A stretch of 64,000 bases of DNA, taken from positions 3,590,204 through 3,654,203 of the forward strand of contig OY282386.1 of the NCBI GenBank assembly GCA_958295945.1. The letters are read 5' to 3'. Position numbers and translations under genes: made by a program. Shown in pieces: positions 25,041 to 34,732 of this stretch. Under the pieces are notes generated by a model. That model was not told the origin of the DNA. It did no database searches and saw only the letters and a list, made by a program, of their open reading frames with translations. Numbering within the stretch: position 1 is the first letter of the stretch; each line of letters opens with the position of its first letter. Origin of the DNA: Candidatus Poribacteria bacterium. Lineage in GTDB: Bacteria > Poribacteria > WGA-4E > WGA-3G.

Positions 25041-26210
25041 ATGCGTTATCTTCTATTTTTTCTTGTCTTAATCATCAGCTATTTTAGTTCAGTATGCCAC
25101 GCAGCGGAGATCTCCATAGAAGAACTCGTTCGCGGGACAAATCATGTACGATTGACGATACAAAGTGGTGAAGTTCAAACGGAAACAAAAGTAGAATACA
25201 GTGCCCAAAAAAGCGAAAAAGAAATTGAAAAAGTTATAGAAAAGGAAAAAGAAAGGGAATTGAAAAATTATGTACCTGAATCTAACATTGATGTGAAAAC
25301 ATTTGAAAATGACTATCTAATTCCGTTTGTGAGTTATAATGCCAATCAGTATCGACAGCGCACAGAAGAACTACACACGACAACTCTATTCCAAATTATA
25401 AGTCAAAATACTGATAGTTCTCCGAAATTGTATCAATACAAGTTAACATTGGAAAGTGAACCAGGACTTTCTCTTGATAGCGAAACCGCTCAACATCACC
25501 ATGCGGGTGACATCTTCTTCCTTGCTTACGATACACAAACTCATGTTAGATTAAGTATTGGAAATCAGATCACTACCTATTCAATGCCTTTAGCAGTCGA
25601 CATAGAAGATGCTCATACATACTATGGATACCAAGATTTCTCATTATTCGGTAGGTCGATTTATCATGTACCTGCAGATGCCAATCATATTGGGAAAGAG
25701 AACATTGGTGGTTCGGAATGCCATGTGCTTGATTTTACTGCAGCAAACAAACAGAAAATGAAAATTTGGGTTGATGAATCTATAGATTTTTGTGTTCGCA
25801 AAACCGAATACCTATACGATGCTGATCATGTCTTTATGCGGTTTGAATATAAAGATTTCCAGCGATTCAATGATGTATGGTTTCCTAAAATCACAATACA
25901 AACAATCTATAACAAAGACGGGAAGTTAAATATTCACTACATCACCAATGTCATATCTGCTGTTATTAACTTGGACTTTCCAAAAGATTTCTTTGAAATT
26001 GACAAAAGTCTCTACGAACCACCAAGTGTAGGTATTTTGCCAGGATTCGGAACCACTCCAACATCCACACCAACTATAGATGAACACCTTCTGTTATGTG
26101 GTCCACAGAGTCTATTGCATTTATGTAAGCTACTCAATGTTGAAACAAATATTGATGAACTTAAATATAGATGTTCTGGACCAAAGCAATATAATATCTT
26201 AATTCTATGA
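25041..26210 (+). CDS. Periplasmic LolA-like protein ending in a truncated C39-like segment
   Basis: I chose the ATG at 25041 because GAGGAA lies 8 bp upstream and a signal peptide follows at once (MRYLLFFLVLIISYFSSVCHA). Longer frames from 25005 (TTG) or 25026 are possible. The body has the beta-rich pattern of outer-membrane lipoprotein-sorting proteins (KIWVDESIDFCVRKTEYLYDADHV, DVWFPKITIQTIYNKDGK). The last 45 residues, with LLLCGPQSLLHLCKLLNVET, resemble the start of a C39-like cysteine peptidase with its Cys, but no His/Asp half follows. The tail stops 16 bp before the next gene, so the domain is incomplete here. Confidence 0.6.
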   Translation: MRYLLFFLVLIISYFSSVCHAAEISIEELVRGTNHVRLTIQSGEVQTETKVEYSAQKSEKEIEKVIEKEKERELKNYVPESNIDVKTFENDYLIPFVSYNANQYRQRTEELHTTTLFQIISQNTDSSPKLYQYKLTLESEPGLSLDSETAQHHHAGDIFFLAYDTQTHVRLSIGNQITTYSMPLAVDIEDAHTYYGYQDFSLFGRSIYHVPADANHIGKENIGGSECHVLDFTAANKQKMKIWVDESIDFCVRKTEYLYDADHVFMRFEYKDFQRFNDVWFPKITIQTIYNKDGKLNIHYITNVISAVINLDFPKDFFEIDKSLYEPPSVGILPGFGTTPTSTPTIDEHLLLCGPQSLLHLCKLLNVETNIDELKYRCSGPKQYNILIL

Positions 26211-26226
26211 GTCAACGAGTTAATTA

Positions 26227-27504
26227 ATGTTCCCAAAACGTATCATCTATGCCGCCTTTGCAATCGCATTCGCTGCCAGTTTTCTCCTATGTGGATACGA
26301 ATTTATACGAGCCGTTTCAAAATCATTATTCATTGAGGCATATTCAGCAAAAAATCTGCCTTTCGCCTGGACTGCAGTAATACCCTGTCTCATACTGTTC
26401 CTCTATATATATGGACGTCTACTATCTGCTCATGGGGCTACACGTACTTTAGCCATAACTTCTGTTTTGTCAGGTGCTTTGATATTTGCTTGTTATATCA
26501 GTCTAATAAACAACATAAAAATTACTGCAGCGTTTATTGTTATTTTTCGTGAAGTATATATCGTAATAATCATTGAACAGTATTGGTCTTTTGTCAACAG
26601 CACACTCACTGAAAAACAAGCAAAAATCATCAATGGACCATTTTGTGCGATCGCCTCCGTTGGGTCCGTTGTAGGAGGACTTCTCGTCGGACGATGGGCG
26701 GAATCTATGGGTACAGAAACGCTACTCGTCTTTGCAGCTGCATCACTATTACCCGCTGCATTTTTTGGTGTCATGGCATACAGATTCGCCGGTGAACCAA
26801 AACCATCTATTGCTGAAGAAGGTGGACGACGAGGGCATTTAGGTGTAAAGACACTGTTTAGTTCCAGATACCTTATCTTATTGGGTATACTCATCTTATG
26901 CACACAATTGATTTCTACTGTACTTGATTTAAGATTCGACCTGTTGATCGAAAAAGAACTGACTGAAACAGATACAAGGACCGCTTATTTTGGGAACTTT
27001 TATGCTGGTCTCGGTGCTATCTCTGCTTTATTGCAACTCATTGTTGTACCGTTTGCACTCAGCTTTGTCTCTCTGAGAATAATTCATGCGGGGATACCTG
27101 TAATTCATCTAATAAATGGACTTGTGCTAACACTCAATCCGTCTCTCCGAACAGGTGGAACAGCATTTCTAACATTTAAAGCACTTGATTATTCACTATT
27201 TCGCGCAGGTAAAGAACTTTTTTATATGCCACTTACTTATGATGAACGATATAGGGCAAAACAGTTAATTGACTCTTTCGGATACAGATTTGGTAAGGGT
27301 GGAAGTGCTGGTGTCATCTCATTAATAAATCTTGGTCTAATAGTATTTGCACGTAATGTACGATCTGTTCCTGGTGCAGCTTTATCCATATCTGCTATGG
27401 TTGCATCGTGTATATGGGGCGGTGTCGTGTCTAATTTGACATTACAATATCAAAAATTAGTACAAACTGATAAAAACCTTGACAATAAAAATCCACTTGT
27501 GTAA
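26227..27504 (+). CDS. MFS-like carrier related to NTT (ADP/ATP, Npt) transporters
   Basis: The 425-residue protein has about 11-12 membrane helices. The diagnostic stretch is KALDYSLFRAGKELFYMPLT followed by YRAKQLIDSFGYRFGKGGSA, typical of the Npt1/Npt2 branch of nucleotide carriers that also occurs outside obligate parasites. Whether it moves nucleotides is open; many non-parasite relatives are uncharacterised. No strong ribosome-binding site is visible, and the start is 16 bp after the C39-like gene, so translational coupling is plausible. Confidence 0.7.
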   Translation: MFPKRIIYAAFAIAFAASFLLCGYEFIRAVSKSLFIEAYSAKNLPFAWTAVIPCLILFLYIYGRLLSAHGATRTLAITSVLSGALIFACYISLINNIKITAAFIVIFREVYIVIIIEQYWSFVNSTLTEKQAKIINGPFCAIASVGSVVGGLLVGRWAESMGTETLLVFAAASLLPAAFFGVMAYRFAGEPKPSIAEEGGRRGHLGVKTLFSSRYLILLGILILCTQLISTVLDLRFDLLIEKELTETDTRTAYFGNFYAGLGAISALLQLIVVPFALSFVSLRIIHAGIPVIHLINGLVLTLNPSLRTGGTAFLTFKALDYSLFRAGKELFYMPLTYDERYRAKQLIDSFGYRFGKGGSAGVISLINLGLIVFARNVRSVPGAALSISAMVASCIWGGVVSNLTLQYQKLVQTDKNLDNKNPLV

Positions 27505-27544
27505 AATATAATATAGTATCAAATGGAAAAGGAGAACATGGTTC

Positions 27545-28303
27545 ATGCATTTCATTGTGCGAAGAAGTTGGAAGTTACATTTTCTGAACTTATGTCTACT
27601 TATTCTGACTGGTCCCATGTTATTTGGGTGTGCTGTAGCACCACAACCGTCTGTAGACATTTTTCTTGAAGCAGTTGGAGGACAAGCAAATTCAAAAATT
27701 GATCCTGAAACGGGTGCTGTCACCACTGTTCAGAAAGGCGTCGCTGTTATAATTGAACCGTTGGATGAAGTAGAAATATACGCATTAACCGATAATCCAC
27801 ATATTAATCCTTATGTGGTTGTTGACAGAAGCGGAAATGTTGAACCAATTTACACGATCTTTGATGTTACAGTCCTAAACATTGATACACCACGCGTATT
27901 AGTGGATGAATCTGCTACACTCATTGACAAAAATGGTGCACAATATGCAAACCTACCCTATGCATTCTTTAATGACCTATACGAAAATATCAATAAATCT
28001 GAATACAACACCAACCAACACTCAAGATATCCGCACTACTATTCCCATTATCCACGATACCATTCATACTTAGATGTTGAATCTTTGGAAGAAGGACATG
28101 CAATTGTGGCGGAAACTCTTTTTGAAAGTGGTAAGTTGTTCAAGGGTGCAAAGAAACGTGGACTCCTTATCTTTGATCGTCTCCACAACGATACAACTGA
28201 TTTAAGGATTATAGTTTCAGATATTCACGTAGTAGACTCGGATGGCAAACATGAAAAATTGAAATTTAAATTCGACTTTAGACAGGTCGTCGCAGAAAAT
28301 TAA
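27545..28303 (+). CDS. Putative lipoprotein, unknown function
   Basis: The 252-residue protein begins with a signal ending in the lipobox LFGC (about 26-29), so it should be lipid-anchored. The rest is strand-rich, with a Tyr/His-rich stretch (HSRYPHYYSHYPRYHSY) in the second half. I see no enzymatic motif. The ATG at 27545 follows an AAGGAG ribosome-binding site. It precedes the Liv cluster on the same strand by 16 bp and may be transcribed with it. Confidence 0.6.
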   Translation: MHFIVRRSWKLHFLNLCLLILTGPMLFGCAVAPQPSVDIFLEAVGGQANSKIDPETGAVTTVQKGVAVIIEPLDEVEIYALTDNPHINPYVVVDRSGNVEPIYTIFDVTVLNIDTPRVLVDESATLIDKNGAQYANLPYAFFNDLYENINKSEYNTNQHSRYPHYYSHYPRYHSYLDVESLEEGHAIVAETLFESGKLFKGAKKRGLLIFDRLHNDTTDLRIIVSDIHVVDSDGKHEKLKFKFDFRQVVAEN

Positions 28304-28319
28304 AGGGAGTTTATGTAAA

Positions 28320-29765
28320 ATGAGAAATTGGCTTGTTGGATTGCTGATAGTGGGACTACTATCCTTTTGGGGATGTCAACCTCCAGACAAGAAAACGGAA
28401 GTAACTTCGGATGAAACACAAGAAACACAAGAGTCATCTGAAAAGGCAACAGTTGAAGTTGAAGATGATCAAGCAACAGTTGAAGGTAAAGATGATCAAG
28501 CAACAGTTGAAGGTGAAGTTGCGGAGGATCAGGCAACAGCTGAAGGTGAAGTTGCAGAGGATCAGGCAACAGCTGAAGGTGAAGTTGCGGAGGATCAGGC
28601 AACAGCTGAAGGTGCAGGTCCCTCTTCGGATGATACTATTGCAACACAAAAAGAATCTGAACAGGTGAAAGTCGCAGTTGCAGGACCTTTTACAGGCACC
28701 GCAGCAGCCTTCGGAGAAATGATTGAACGTGGTGCTAGACTAAAAGCAAAGCAGATTAATGAAGCGGGAGGCATTAACGGTAGAAAACTCGTCCTGACAT
28801 TTGGGGATGATGCTGGAACAGACAAAGAGGCTAAACTTGTTGCTACACGTTTTGCCACTGACAGAGAAATTCTAGCAGTTGTTGGACATTTTAACAGTTC
28901 ATGCTCATTGGCCGGTAAAGATATATATAAAGAAAATGGAATCGTTGCATTATCACCCGGTTCAACTAATGTCAGCGTTTGTGAAGGAAGTGACTGGACA
29001 TTTCGTAATCTATATAGAGATGATTTTCAAGGACAATTTATTGCAAGATATATTAAAAATATATTAACTAAATATAACTCTGTTGCAGTTCTCTTTGATA
29101 ATGATGATTACGGAAGAGGGTTAAGAGATGCATTTACTGCAGAAGCAAAAAAGATTGATCTTGAGTTAGTCACATCTGTTGCTTATGACCGTGAGAATAC
29201 TGATTTTAGCACGCAGCTTACAAAAATAAAAAGCAAAAAACCTAAGGCGATTTTTATTTCAGGTTTGTATGAGCAAGCAGCCTTAATTGTCAAACAAGCA
29301 CGAAAACTTGGAATAAGATCCTTATTCTTCGGGGCTGATGGTATTGATTCGCCTGATTTTCTTAAAAATGCAGGAATTTCTGCAGAAGGCACATATCTGA
29401 CTACACCCTTTACGTTTGGTGCGGGTGGTGAAGAAGCAGCTAAAGTCGCAGCAGCATTTGAAGCAGAATTCAAGGTGCCACCTGATACTTGGGCAGCATT
29501 AACCTACGATGCAATGGGGATGATTGCTGAAGCAATCGAGAAAACCTATAACAAGGAGGCAACACTGGCAGAAAATCGGAAAGCTATACGAGATCATTTA
29601 GCATCTATAGATACACCTGAAGAAGGTTTTATAGGTATTACAGGTCTGACCTATTTTGATATCAATGGAGATACCGTTAATAAACCGGCCTATGTAAAAG
29701 TAGTAATAGATGGTAAGTATACAACCGCACCTGAACAAATGCTAAATTTAGACGCATTTAAATAA
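28320..29765 (+). CDS. Branched-chain amino acid-type ABC transporter substrate-binding lipoprotein
   Basis: The 481-residue protein has a lipobox (LLSFWGC, about 14-20) and an acidic low-complexity linker (about residues 34-105) made partly of 11-residue repeats (GEVAEDQATAE). A LivK-like periplasmic-binding fold follows, starting VKVAVAGPFTGTAAAFG and containing AVVGHFNSSCSLAGKDIY and LTYDAMGMIAEAI. Such proteins deliver leucine-type amino acids or other small solutes to the permeases. LivH and LivM follow on the same strand; LivG and LivF were not found in the window. The long linker may help reach through the cell wall or be a variable surface part. Confidence 0.88.
   Translation: MRNWLVGLLIVGLLSFWGCQPPDKKTEVTSDETQETQESSEKATVEVEDDQATVEGKDDQATVEGEVAEDQATAEGEVAEDQATAEGEVAEDQATAEGAGPSSDDTIATQKESEQVKVAVAGPFTGTAAAFGEMIERGARLKAKQINEAGGINGRKLVLTFGDDAGTDKEAKLVATRFATDREILAVVGHFNSSCSLAGKDIYKENGIVALSPGSTNVSVCEGSDWTFRNLYRDDFQGQFIARYIKNILTKYNSVAVLFDNDDYGRGLRDAFTAEAKKIDLELVTSVAYDRENTDFSTQLTKIKSKKPKAIFISGLYEQAALIVKQARKLGIRSLFFGADGIDSPDFLKNAGISAEGTYLTTPFTFGAGGEEAAKVAAAFEAEFKVPPDTWAALTYDAMGMIAEAIEKTYNKEATLAENRKAIRDHLASIDTPEEGFIGITGLTYFDINGDTVNKPAYVKVVIDGKYTTAPEQMLNLDAFK
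28509..28607 (+). repeat. Tandem 33-bp coding repeat in the LivK-like linker
   Basis: Three 33-bp units begin at 28509, 28542 and 28575. Units 1 and 3 are identical and unit 2 differs by one base. They encode the 11-residue repeat EGEVAEDQATA. Two shorter, diverged 27-bp-like units precede them. The near identity implies recent expansion. Confidence 0.8.
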
Positions 29766-29846
29766 TGACTATCAACTAATGTGTAACATACACATTGGGA
29801 AACTTTTTAAAATCTAATTATTGCGATACAGTGTGAGAAATAAATT

Positions 29847-30878
29847 ATGGAGCAATTTTTCCAGCAGCTGATAAACGGTCTTGTGCTTGGTGGAATTTAT
29901 GCACTCATCGCAGTTGGTTATACCATGGTATATGGCATTATCCAACTGATTAATTTCGCACATGGCGAGATTTTTATGTTGGGTGCATACATTGCATTTA
30001 CTTTGGTTATGTTTTTCCCAATACCACTTTGGGTGGCAATACTTGTTAGTATGTTATTTTGTGCGGGGGTAGGTATGTTGATGGATGTTGTGGCATACAA
30101 ACCTCTAAGAACTGCCCCTCGGCTTTCAGCACTCATTACAGCAATCGGTGTCTCAATCGGACTGCAAAATCTTGCACGCATGATCTGGGGTGCAAAGCCA
30201 CAAACTTTCTCTGAAGAAACTTTACCAAAATTCTTTCAACAACTCAACCCGTTAGTTGAACCAACTTCTTTCTTAAATATCTTTGGTGTATCTTTCACCG
30301 AAAATGCAATACAATTTTCTGAAGGGGTCTTCCTAGCCTACCTTGACCTTTCAATCATTATACTTGCAGTTGTCTTAATGTTCGGGTTAAATCGTTTAGT
30401 AACCCTAACAAAAATTGGAAAAGCAATGCGTGCATGTGCTCAGAATCGTGTGGCAGCAAACTTGATGGGTATCAAAACCAATAAAGTCATCGCCATCACG
30501 TTTGCAATCGGTTCAGCTTTAGGGGCAGTTGCAGGGGTAATGGTTGGTGTTCGTGAAAATATAAATCCGTTAATGGGTTTTCACAAGGGTGTTGCTGCAT
30601 TTGCTGCAGCTGTTCTTGGTGGAATTGGAAATATCACCGGCGCAATGGTTGGTGGTCTACTCATGGGGTTGGCTGAAGTGTTTGGTGCTGGATATATTGA
30701 CACATTTATTGAATTTATTTGTAACAATATTGGACTTGGTCAATTTTATGAAGACGAGAAAATCTCACACAGTTACGGATCAGGATATCGGGTTGCTATC
30801 TCATATATCGTTATGATAATTGTCATTTTAATTCGTCCTACAGGACTCTTTGGAAAATCCTCTGCTCATCGTGCCTAA
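29847..30878 (+). CDS. livH: LivH-like branched-chain amino acid ABC transporter permease
   Basis: The 343-residue protein has about 8 membrane helices and the LivH hallmarks: LINGLVLGGIYALIAVGYTMVYGIIQLINFAHGE at the start, the RMIWGAKPQTF loop, the cytoplasmic ATPase-contact loop MRACAQNRVAANLMGIKTN, and the FAAAVLGGIGN motif. It follows the substrate-binding gene and precedes LivM. Its partner ATPases are not in the window. Confidence 0.9.
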   Translation: MEQFFQQLINGLVLGGIYALIAVGYTMVYGIIQLINFAHGEIFMLGAYIAFTLVMFFPIPLWVAILVSMLFCAGVGMLMDVVAYKPLRTAPRLSALITAIGVSIGLQNLARMIWGAKPQTFSEETLPKFFQQLNPLVEPTSFLNIFGVSFTENAIQFSEGVFLAYLDLSIIILAVVLMFGLNRLVTLTKIGKAMRACAQNRVAANLMGIKTNKVIAITFAIGSALGAVAGVMVGVRENINPLMGFHKGVAAFAAAVLGGIGNITGAMVGGLLMGLAEVFGAGYIDTFIEFICNNIGLGQFYEDEKISHSYGSGYRVAISYIVMIIVILIRPTGLFGKSSAHRA

Positions 30879-30895
30879 ATTGAAATCAATAATTA

Positions 30896-31984
30896 ATGAT
30901 GTATCAGTGGAAGAATGTGATGCAAAAATATAAAACTTCAAAAGAACAAATTGTCACCTTTTTGAAAAATTCAGGCAATTTGATACAGAACGGATTTAGA
31001 TCTAAAAATATAGTTTTCTGGATATTGATTTGTGCTTTCCCATTACTTACTTTTGTAACAGATGGCATATCAAGTATGTTTTCTATGATAGGTGTCAACC
31101 TAACATTACCATCGGGTGATTACATACTTTACATCGGTGTTCAAGTCTGTGTCTACATCCTACTGGCGATCGGTTTGAATATTGTCTGTGGATATACAGG
31201 ATTACTTGAACTCGGTTATGTTGGTTTCTATCTCGTAGGTGGATACACCGCAGGACTCTTGATGAGACATGTAGGAGTCCCATATTGGTTGATATTACCG
31301 ATAGCAATTCTCAATGGTGCTCTATGGGGATTGATACGCGGAGCTCCTACTTTGAAACTGACAGGAGACTATTTTGCAATTGTTACATTCGGATTTGCTG
31401 AAGTACTCTTTAGAATTGTAAAAAATGAAATTTGGTTGATTCGGGACATCAATGGTTTTGTGAAAGACATACCACGCGCATCTGTTTTCGTATGGGAACT
31501 TAATCAAAATTGGCAACACTTTTACCACATTCTTATCCTAACAGGAATAGTGATTTTTGTAAGTTACCGGTTAGAAAACTCGCGAATTGGTAGGGCATGG
31601 ATTGCTATCAGAGAAGATGAACAAGCAGCTGCATCTATGGGAATCAATATAAGTCGTTACAAATCACTTGCATTCGCCATTAGTGCTGCAATCGGTGCAC
31701 TTGGTGGTGCTTTCTTAGCACAATTTTGGGGAACGCTTAGTGCAAAAACCTTCGAATTTTGGGAATCAATCCTAATATTATGTATGGTGATTTTGGGTGG
31801 AAAAGGTAGCATAAAAGGGGCGATTATAGGGGCAATTATTATAGGATCTATGAGTGAAGTGTTACGAGAAATACTAAGTAGATTCCCACCTGATTATGCT
31901 GGTGCACGCTACCTCATATTTGGCATCATCTTAGTATTGTTGATGCGCTTCCGTCCTGCGGGGTTGATATTCAAGAGAACGTAA
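30896..31984 (+). CDS. livM: LivM-like branched-chain amino acid ABC transporter permease
   Basis: The 362-residue protein has a long N-terminal polar leader (about 1-40) and about 9 membrane helices. The family motifs are IVCGYTGLLELGYVGFYLVGGYTAGLL, AWIAIREDEQAAASMGIN at the ATPase contact, and GAIIGAIIIGSMSEVLREIL near the end. It begins 18 bp after LivH. The next gene is on the other strand, so no LivG/LivF ATPase follows directly. An ATPase from elsewhere must energise it if it works. Confidence 0.9.
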   Translation: MMYQWKNVMQKYKTSKEQIVTFLKNSGNLIQNGFRSKNIVFWILICAFPLLTFVTDGISSMFSMIGVNLTLPSGDYILYIGVQVCVYILLAIGLNIVCGYTGLLELGYVGFYLVGGYTAGLLMRHVGVPYWLILPIAILNGALWGLIRGAPTLKLTGDYFAIVTFGFAEVLFRIVKNEIWLIRDINGFVKDIPRASVFVWELNQNWQHFYHILILTGIVIFVSYRLENSRIGRAWIAIREDEQAAASMGINISRYKSLAFAISAAIGALGGAFLAQFWGTLSAKTFEFWESILILCMVILGGKGSIKGAIIGAIIIGSMSEVLREILSRFPPDYAGARYLIFGIILVLLMRFRPAGLIFKRT

Positions 31985-31991
31985 GTTGTTT

Positions 31992-33011
31992 TCATTCAAT
32001 CCGTTCCTTCATCAATATCTCAATGAACATTTCTCCGAACAATAGAAGTAGTGCTAACCCAACAAACCACTGAAATCTATCCTGAAATTTACCTTCTGCA
32101 CGGACTCTATATTTCTGTTTTTCAAGTCTTTTCAAATCCTTCGTTAATGGTGCAATCCCCGCAGTTGCATGATAATACTTACCGTTTCCTGAACTTGCGA
32201 TGTCCTGTAACCCTTTCTCATCCAAGGCAGTTAGCACGATTTTCCCTTGCATATCCCTTTTATATCCTGCTTTTTCAGCGACAAGTGGTATAGGGACAGA
32301 TTGATCTGAACTACCTACACCAACGCAGTAGATGTGTATTCCTTTATTTTTCGCTGTTTCTGCTGCCGTAATTGCATTCCCATCGTGATCTTCCCCATCC
32401 GTGAATAGTATCAAAACCTTTTGTCCAGTAGAATCAGAATCTACAAAGGATAGGTCATTCTGTTCTGAGATGAGACGTTCTGTCGCTACTTCTATTGCAT
32501 TACTTATGTTGGTACCTCTATGAACAAGGGTATCAGGGGTCATGGCAGTCAAGAATTCTCTTAGTGTTATAGCATCAGTAGTCAATGGACATACAACTGC
32601 ACTCGCTTCCGCAAAGTATTGCAATCCAATACGATCACCTTCAAGCTGCTGCATCAAGGAAAACATAGCATTTTTGGCACGCGTTAGTCGTCGGATAGAA
32701 TCTCCATCGGTCGCCAACATACTTGTTGAGATATCCAAAGCAAGTATTACATCAAGTCTTTCATCAACTGATTCAGGTTTTACACCCCACTGCGGAAACG
32801 AAATTGCAAATGCCAGACACAGAAAACTCATCATTAGCAGCACACCTTGAAGTTTCATACGTTTCAGATGTATTGCATTGGAATTGGACTTGAAAAGCAG
32901 CAGGGCATCTCGTTTCAGGTAAAATCCATATATGAGCAAAAAAACAACAATAGGAAGTCCTACCCATAAGAAAAAAAGGAAATCAGGATTACCGAAACGG
33001 AACCAATTCAT
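31992..33011 (-). CDS. BatA/BatB-type VWA-domain membrane protein
   Basis: The 339-residue protein has two N-terminal membrane helices (about 12-30 and 53-70), a VWA domain with the MIDAS motif DISTS (about residue 92) and the second metal-site pieces HRGTN and FTDGEDHDG, then a C-terminal helix (FVGLALLLLFGEMFIEIL). It is the usual BatA/BatB size and layout. It converges with LivM and lies apart from the other BatA-like gene at 11929-14007. No MoxR or DUF58 gene is nearby. Confidence 0.85.
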   Translation of the reverse strand: MNWFRFGNPDFLFFLWVGLPIVVFLLIYGFYLKRDALLLFKSNSNAIHLKRMKLQGVLLMMSFLCLAFAISFPQWGVKPESVDERLDVILALDISTSMLATDGDSIRRLTRAKNAMFSLMQQLEGDRIGLQYFAEASAVVCPLTTDAITLREFLTAMTPDTLVHRGTNISNAIEVATERLISEQNDLSFVDSDSTGQKVLILFTDGEDHDGNAITAAETAKNKGIHIYCVGVGSSDQSVPIPLVAEKAGYKRDMQGKIVLTALDEKGLQDIASSGNGKYYHATAGIAPLTKDLKRLEKQKYRVRAEGKFQDRFQWFVGLALLLLFGEMFIEILMKERIE

Positions 33012-33085
33012 GTTTCAATTTCTTTTATTTTTTTTGGAGATAATGTGAAGAATAAGTGTTATTGATAGTATAGATAAGGAGAAAA

Positions 33086-34513
33086 TTATATGTCTTTCTT
33101 CAACGCAGTAACTATCATTTCAGCATGATCAGATACTTTACGAATTGCTGTTAGTATCCGTTCAGCCGAACCATCAACAGGTTTCGTCAATAGTGGTAGG
33201 AAAATCAACTGTGTACACACTTTCTCAGTGATTGGCAAATCTCCCGCTGAATATCCTTCATAATCTCCACCCATTTCAGTCGTGCAAAGTGATCCGCGTC
33301 CATTCGTAAATATATCAAGTCCTTCTGAGAATAGCGGTAGTGTATGCAACAGTGGATATGGGTTACTATTACTTGGAATATCCTTTGAAATAACAGGTAC
33401 GCCTTCGCCAACAAGATATGGATACGGATTATTGTTTGCTAACACACCTTCCTTCCGTAATGCTTCGGCAAATACGGGGGCAGGCATACCGGACATCTCT
33501 TCTTGAATATAAAGAATAGGAAATCCATAAAATGCCGCAGGTTCTGAACCCTCATATCTTCCAACGGGACGAACACCTGTGATATCCTTCAATCCATCTG
33601 TAATTTCTTGAATATACGCACGACGATTTTCATTAAGTTCGGCAAGTTTATCTAACTGTACCGTTGCAATCCCAATCGCTAACGGATGTGCACGATATTT
33701 TACTCCTAAACCCATCGGTGGAAGTTGTGCATATTGAAGTGCAGAAGGATCCAATTCAGAATCACCGATGCTGTTGAGCGCACGATTAACCTGTCCTAAT
33801 AGACATGCCCGTTCAAATACCTCAATTTCATTTGTCGCAAGTACACCACCTTCACCTGCACTTAAAGCTTTATTCCCCTGCAAACTCCAAGCTCCCGCAT
33901 GTCCAATACTACCAACCGGTGTGCCTTTGTAGGCTGCCCCATGTGCGTGTGAACAATCCTCTATCACTGGTACACCAGTTTCCGCACTTAGTGCCATCAA
34001 AGCATCCATATCACAAACATTACCCCACAGGTGCACTGCCACAATTGCTTTTGTTTGAGAAGTAATTCTCTTCCGAACATCTTCTACATCTAACAACAAT
34101 GTCTCAGGATCGACTTCACAGAAGACGGGTCTTGCATTTAGCATCAATGCTGGTGTTATAGATGCCATCCATGTGTAAGTCGGACAGATCACTTCATCAC
34201 CTGGACCAACACCAACACCAAACATCGCACTATGTAGTGCAGCTGTTCCGTTGGTAAGACTCACAGCATATTTTGTTTGGTGACTGTCACGCCATTTACG
34301 CTCAAATTCCTGAACTGTAGTAGAATTACTTGACAACTCGTTCCGTAACGTCATCTCATAGACGACCTGTGCTTCTGCTTCAGTAATTTGTTTCCAACAA
34401 TCCAGTTTAGGGAAAGGCATCTCTTTAGATATTGAGAAAGCAGGTGCTCCACCTAAAATCGCTGGGAGATTAGTATTCGATTTTATTGTATTTGATAATT
34501 GGGTATTATTCAT
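33086..34513 (-). CDS. DegT/DnrJ/EryC1/StrS-type aminotransferase (long form)
   Basis: The 475-residue PLP-dependent protein has LTNGTAALHSAMFG (about 87-100), the PLP-anchoring Asp186 in IEDCSHAHGA and the Schiff-base Lys215 in SLQGNKALSAGEGG. It is longer than usual (about 400) because of a C-terminal extension (about 400-475) with a serine/glycine-rich, Tyr-containing stretch. It may act on a nucleotide sugar or other cyclic ketone. It shares few motif-level details with the DegT protein at 1733-2941. Confidence 0.88.
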   Translation of the reverse strand: MNNTQLSNTIKSNTNLPAILGGAPAFSISKEMPFPKLDCWKQITEAEAQVVYEMTLRNELSSNSTTVQEFERKWRDSHQTKYAVSLTNGTAALHSAMFGVGVGPGDEVICPTYTWMASITPALMLNARPVFCEVDPETLLLDVEDVRKRITSQTKAIVAVHLWGNVCDMDALMALSAETGVPVIEDCSHAHGAAYKGTPVGSIGHAGAWSLQGNKALSAGEGGVLATNEIEVFERACLLGQVNRALNSIGDSELDPSALQYAQLPPMGLGVKYRAHPLAIGIATVQLDKLAELNENRRAYIQEITDGLKDITGVRPVGRYEGSEPAAFYGFPILYIQEEMSGMPAPVFAEALRKEGVLANNNPYPYLVGEGVPVISKDIPSNSNPYPLLHTLPLFSEGLDIFTNGRGSLCTTEMGGDYEGYSAGDLPITEKVCTQLIFLPLLTKPVDGSAERILTAIRKVSDHAEMIVTALKKDI

Positions 34514-34732
34514 ATTATTGCATGGTGTATAAAGATTAAAAAAATGAAAGTTATGGGTTAAATTATTTCTTGATTCAATACTAATTGTATTTATGGATTA
34601 CTTATGATATACTGGCAACTGATGAAATATATAGCAGTATAGAAGTCAGACCTATCTTATCCAATTCTGAAACATGATAACACGGTACTATAAATCTGTC
34701 AATTCTATGTGTCTTGAACTCTTCACAACTCT

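Noticed and set aside
28411..28668. Alternative frames through the LivK-like linker on both strands
   Set aside because: They stay open only because a 33-bp repeat has no stops in those frames. The Leu/Lys- or Cys/Phe-rich repeats are not protein-like.
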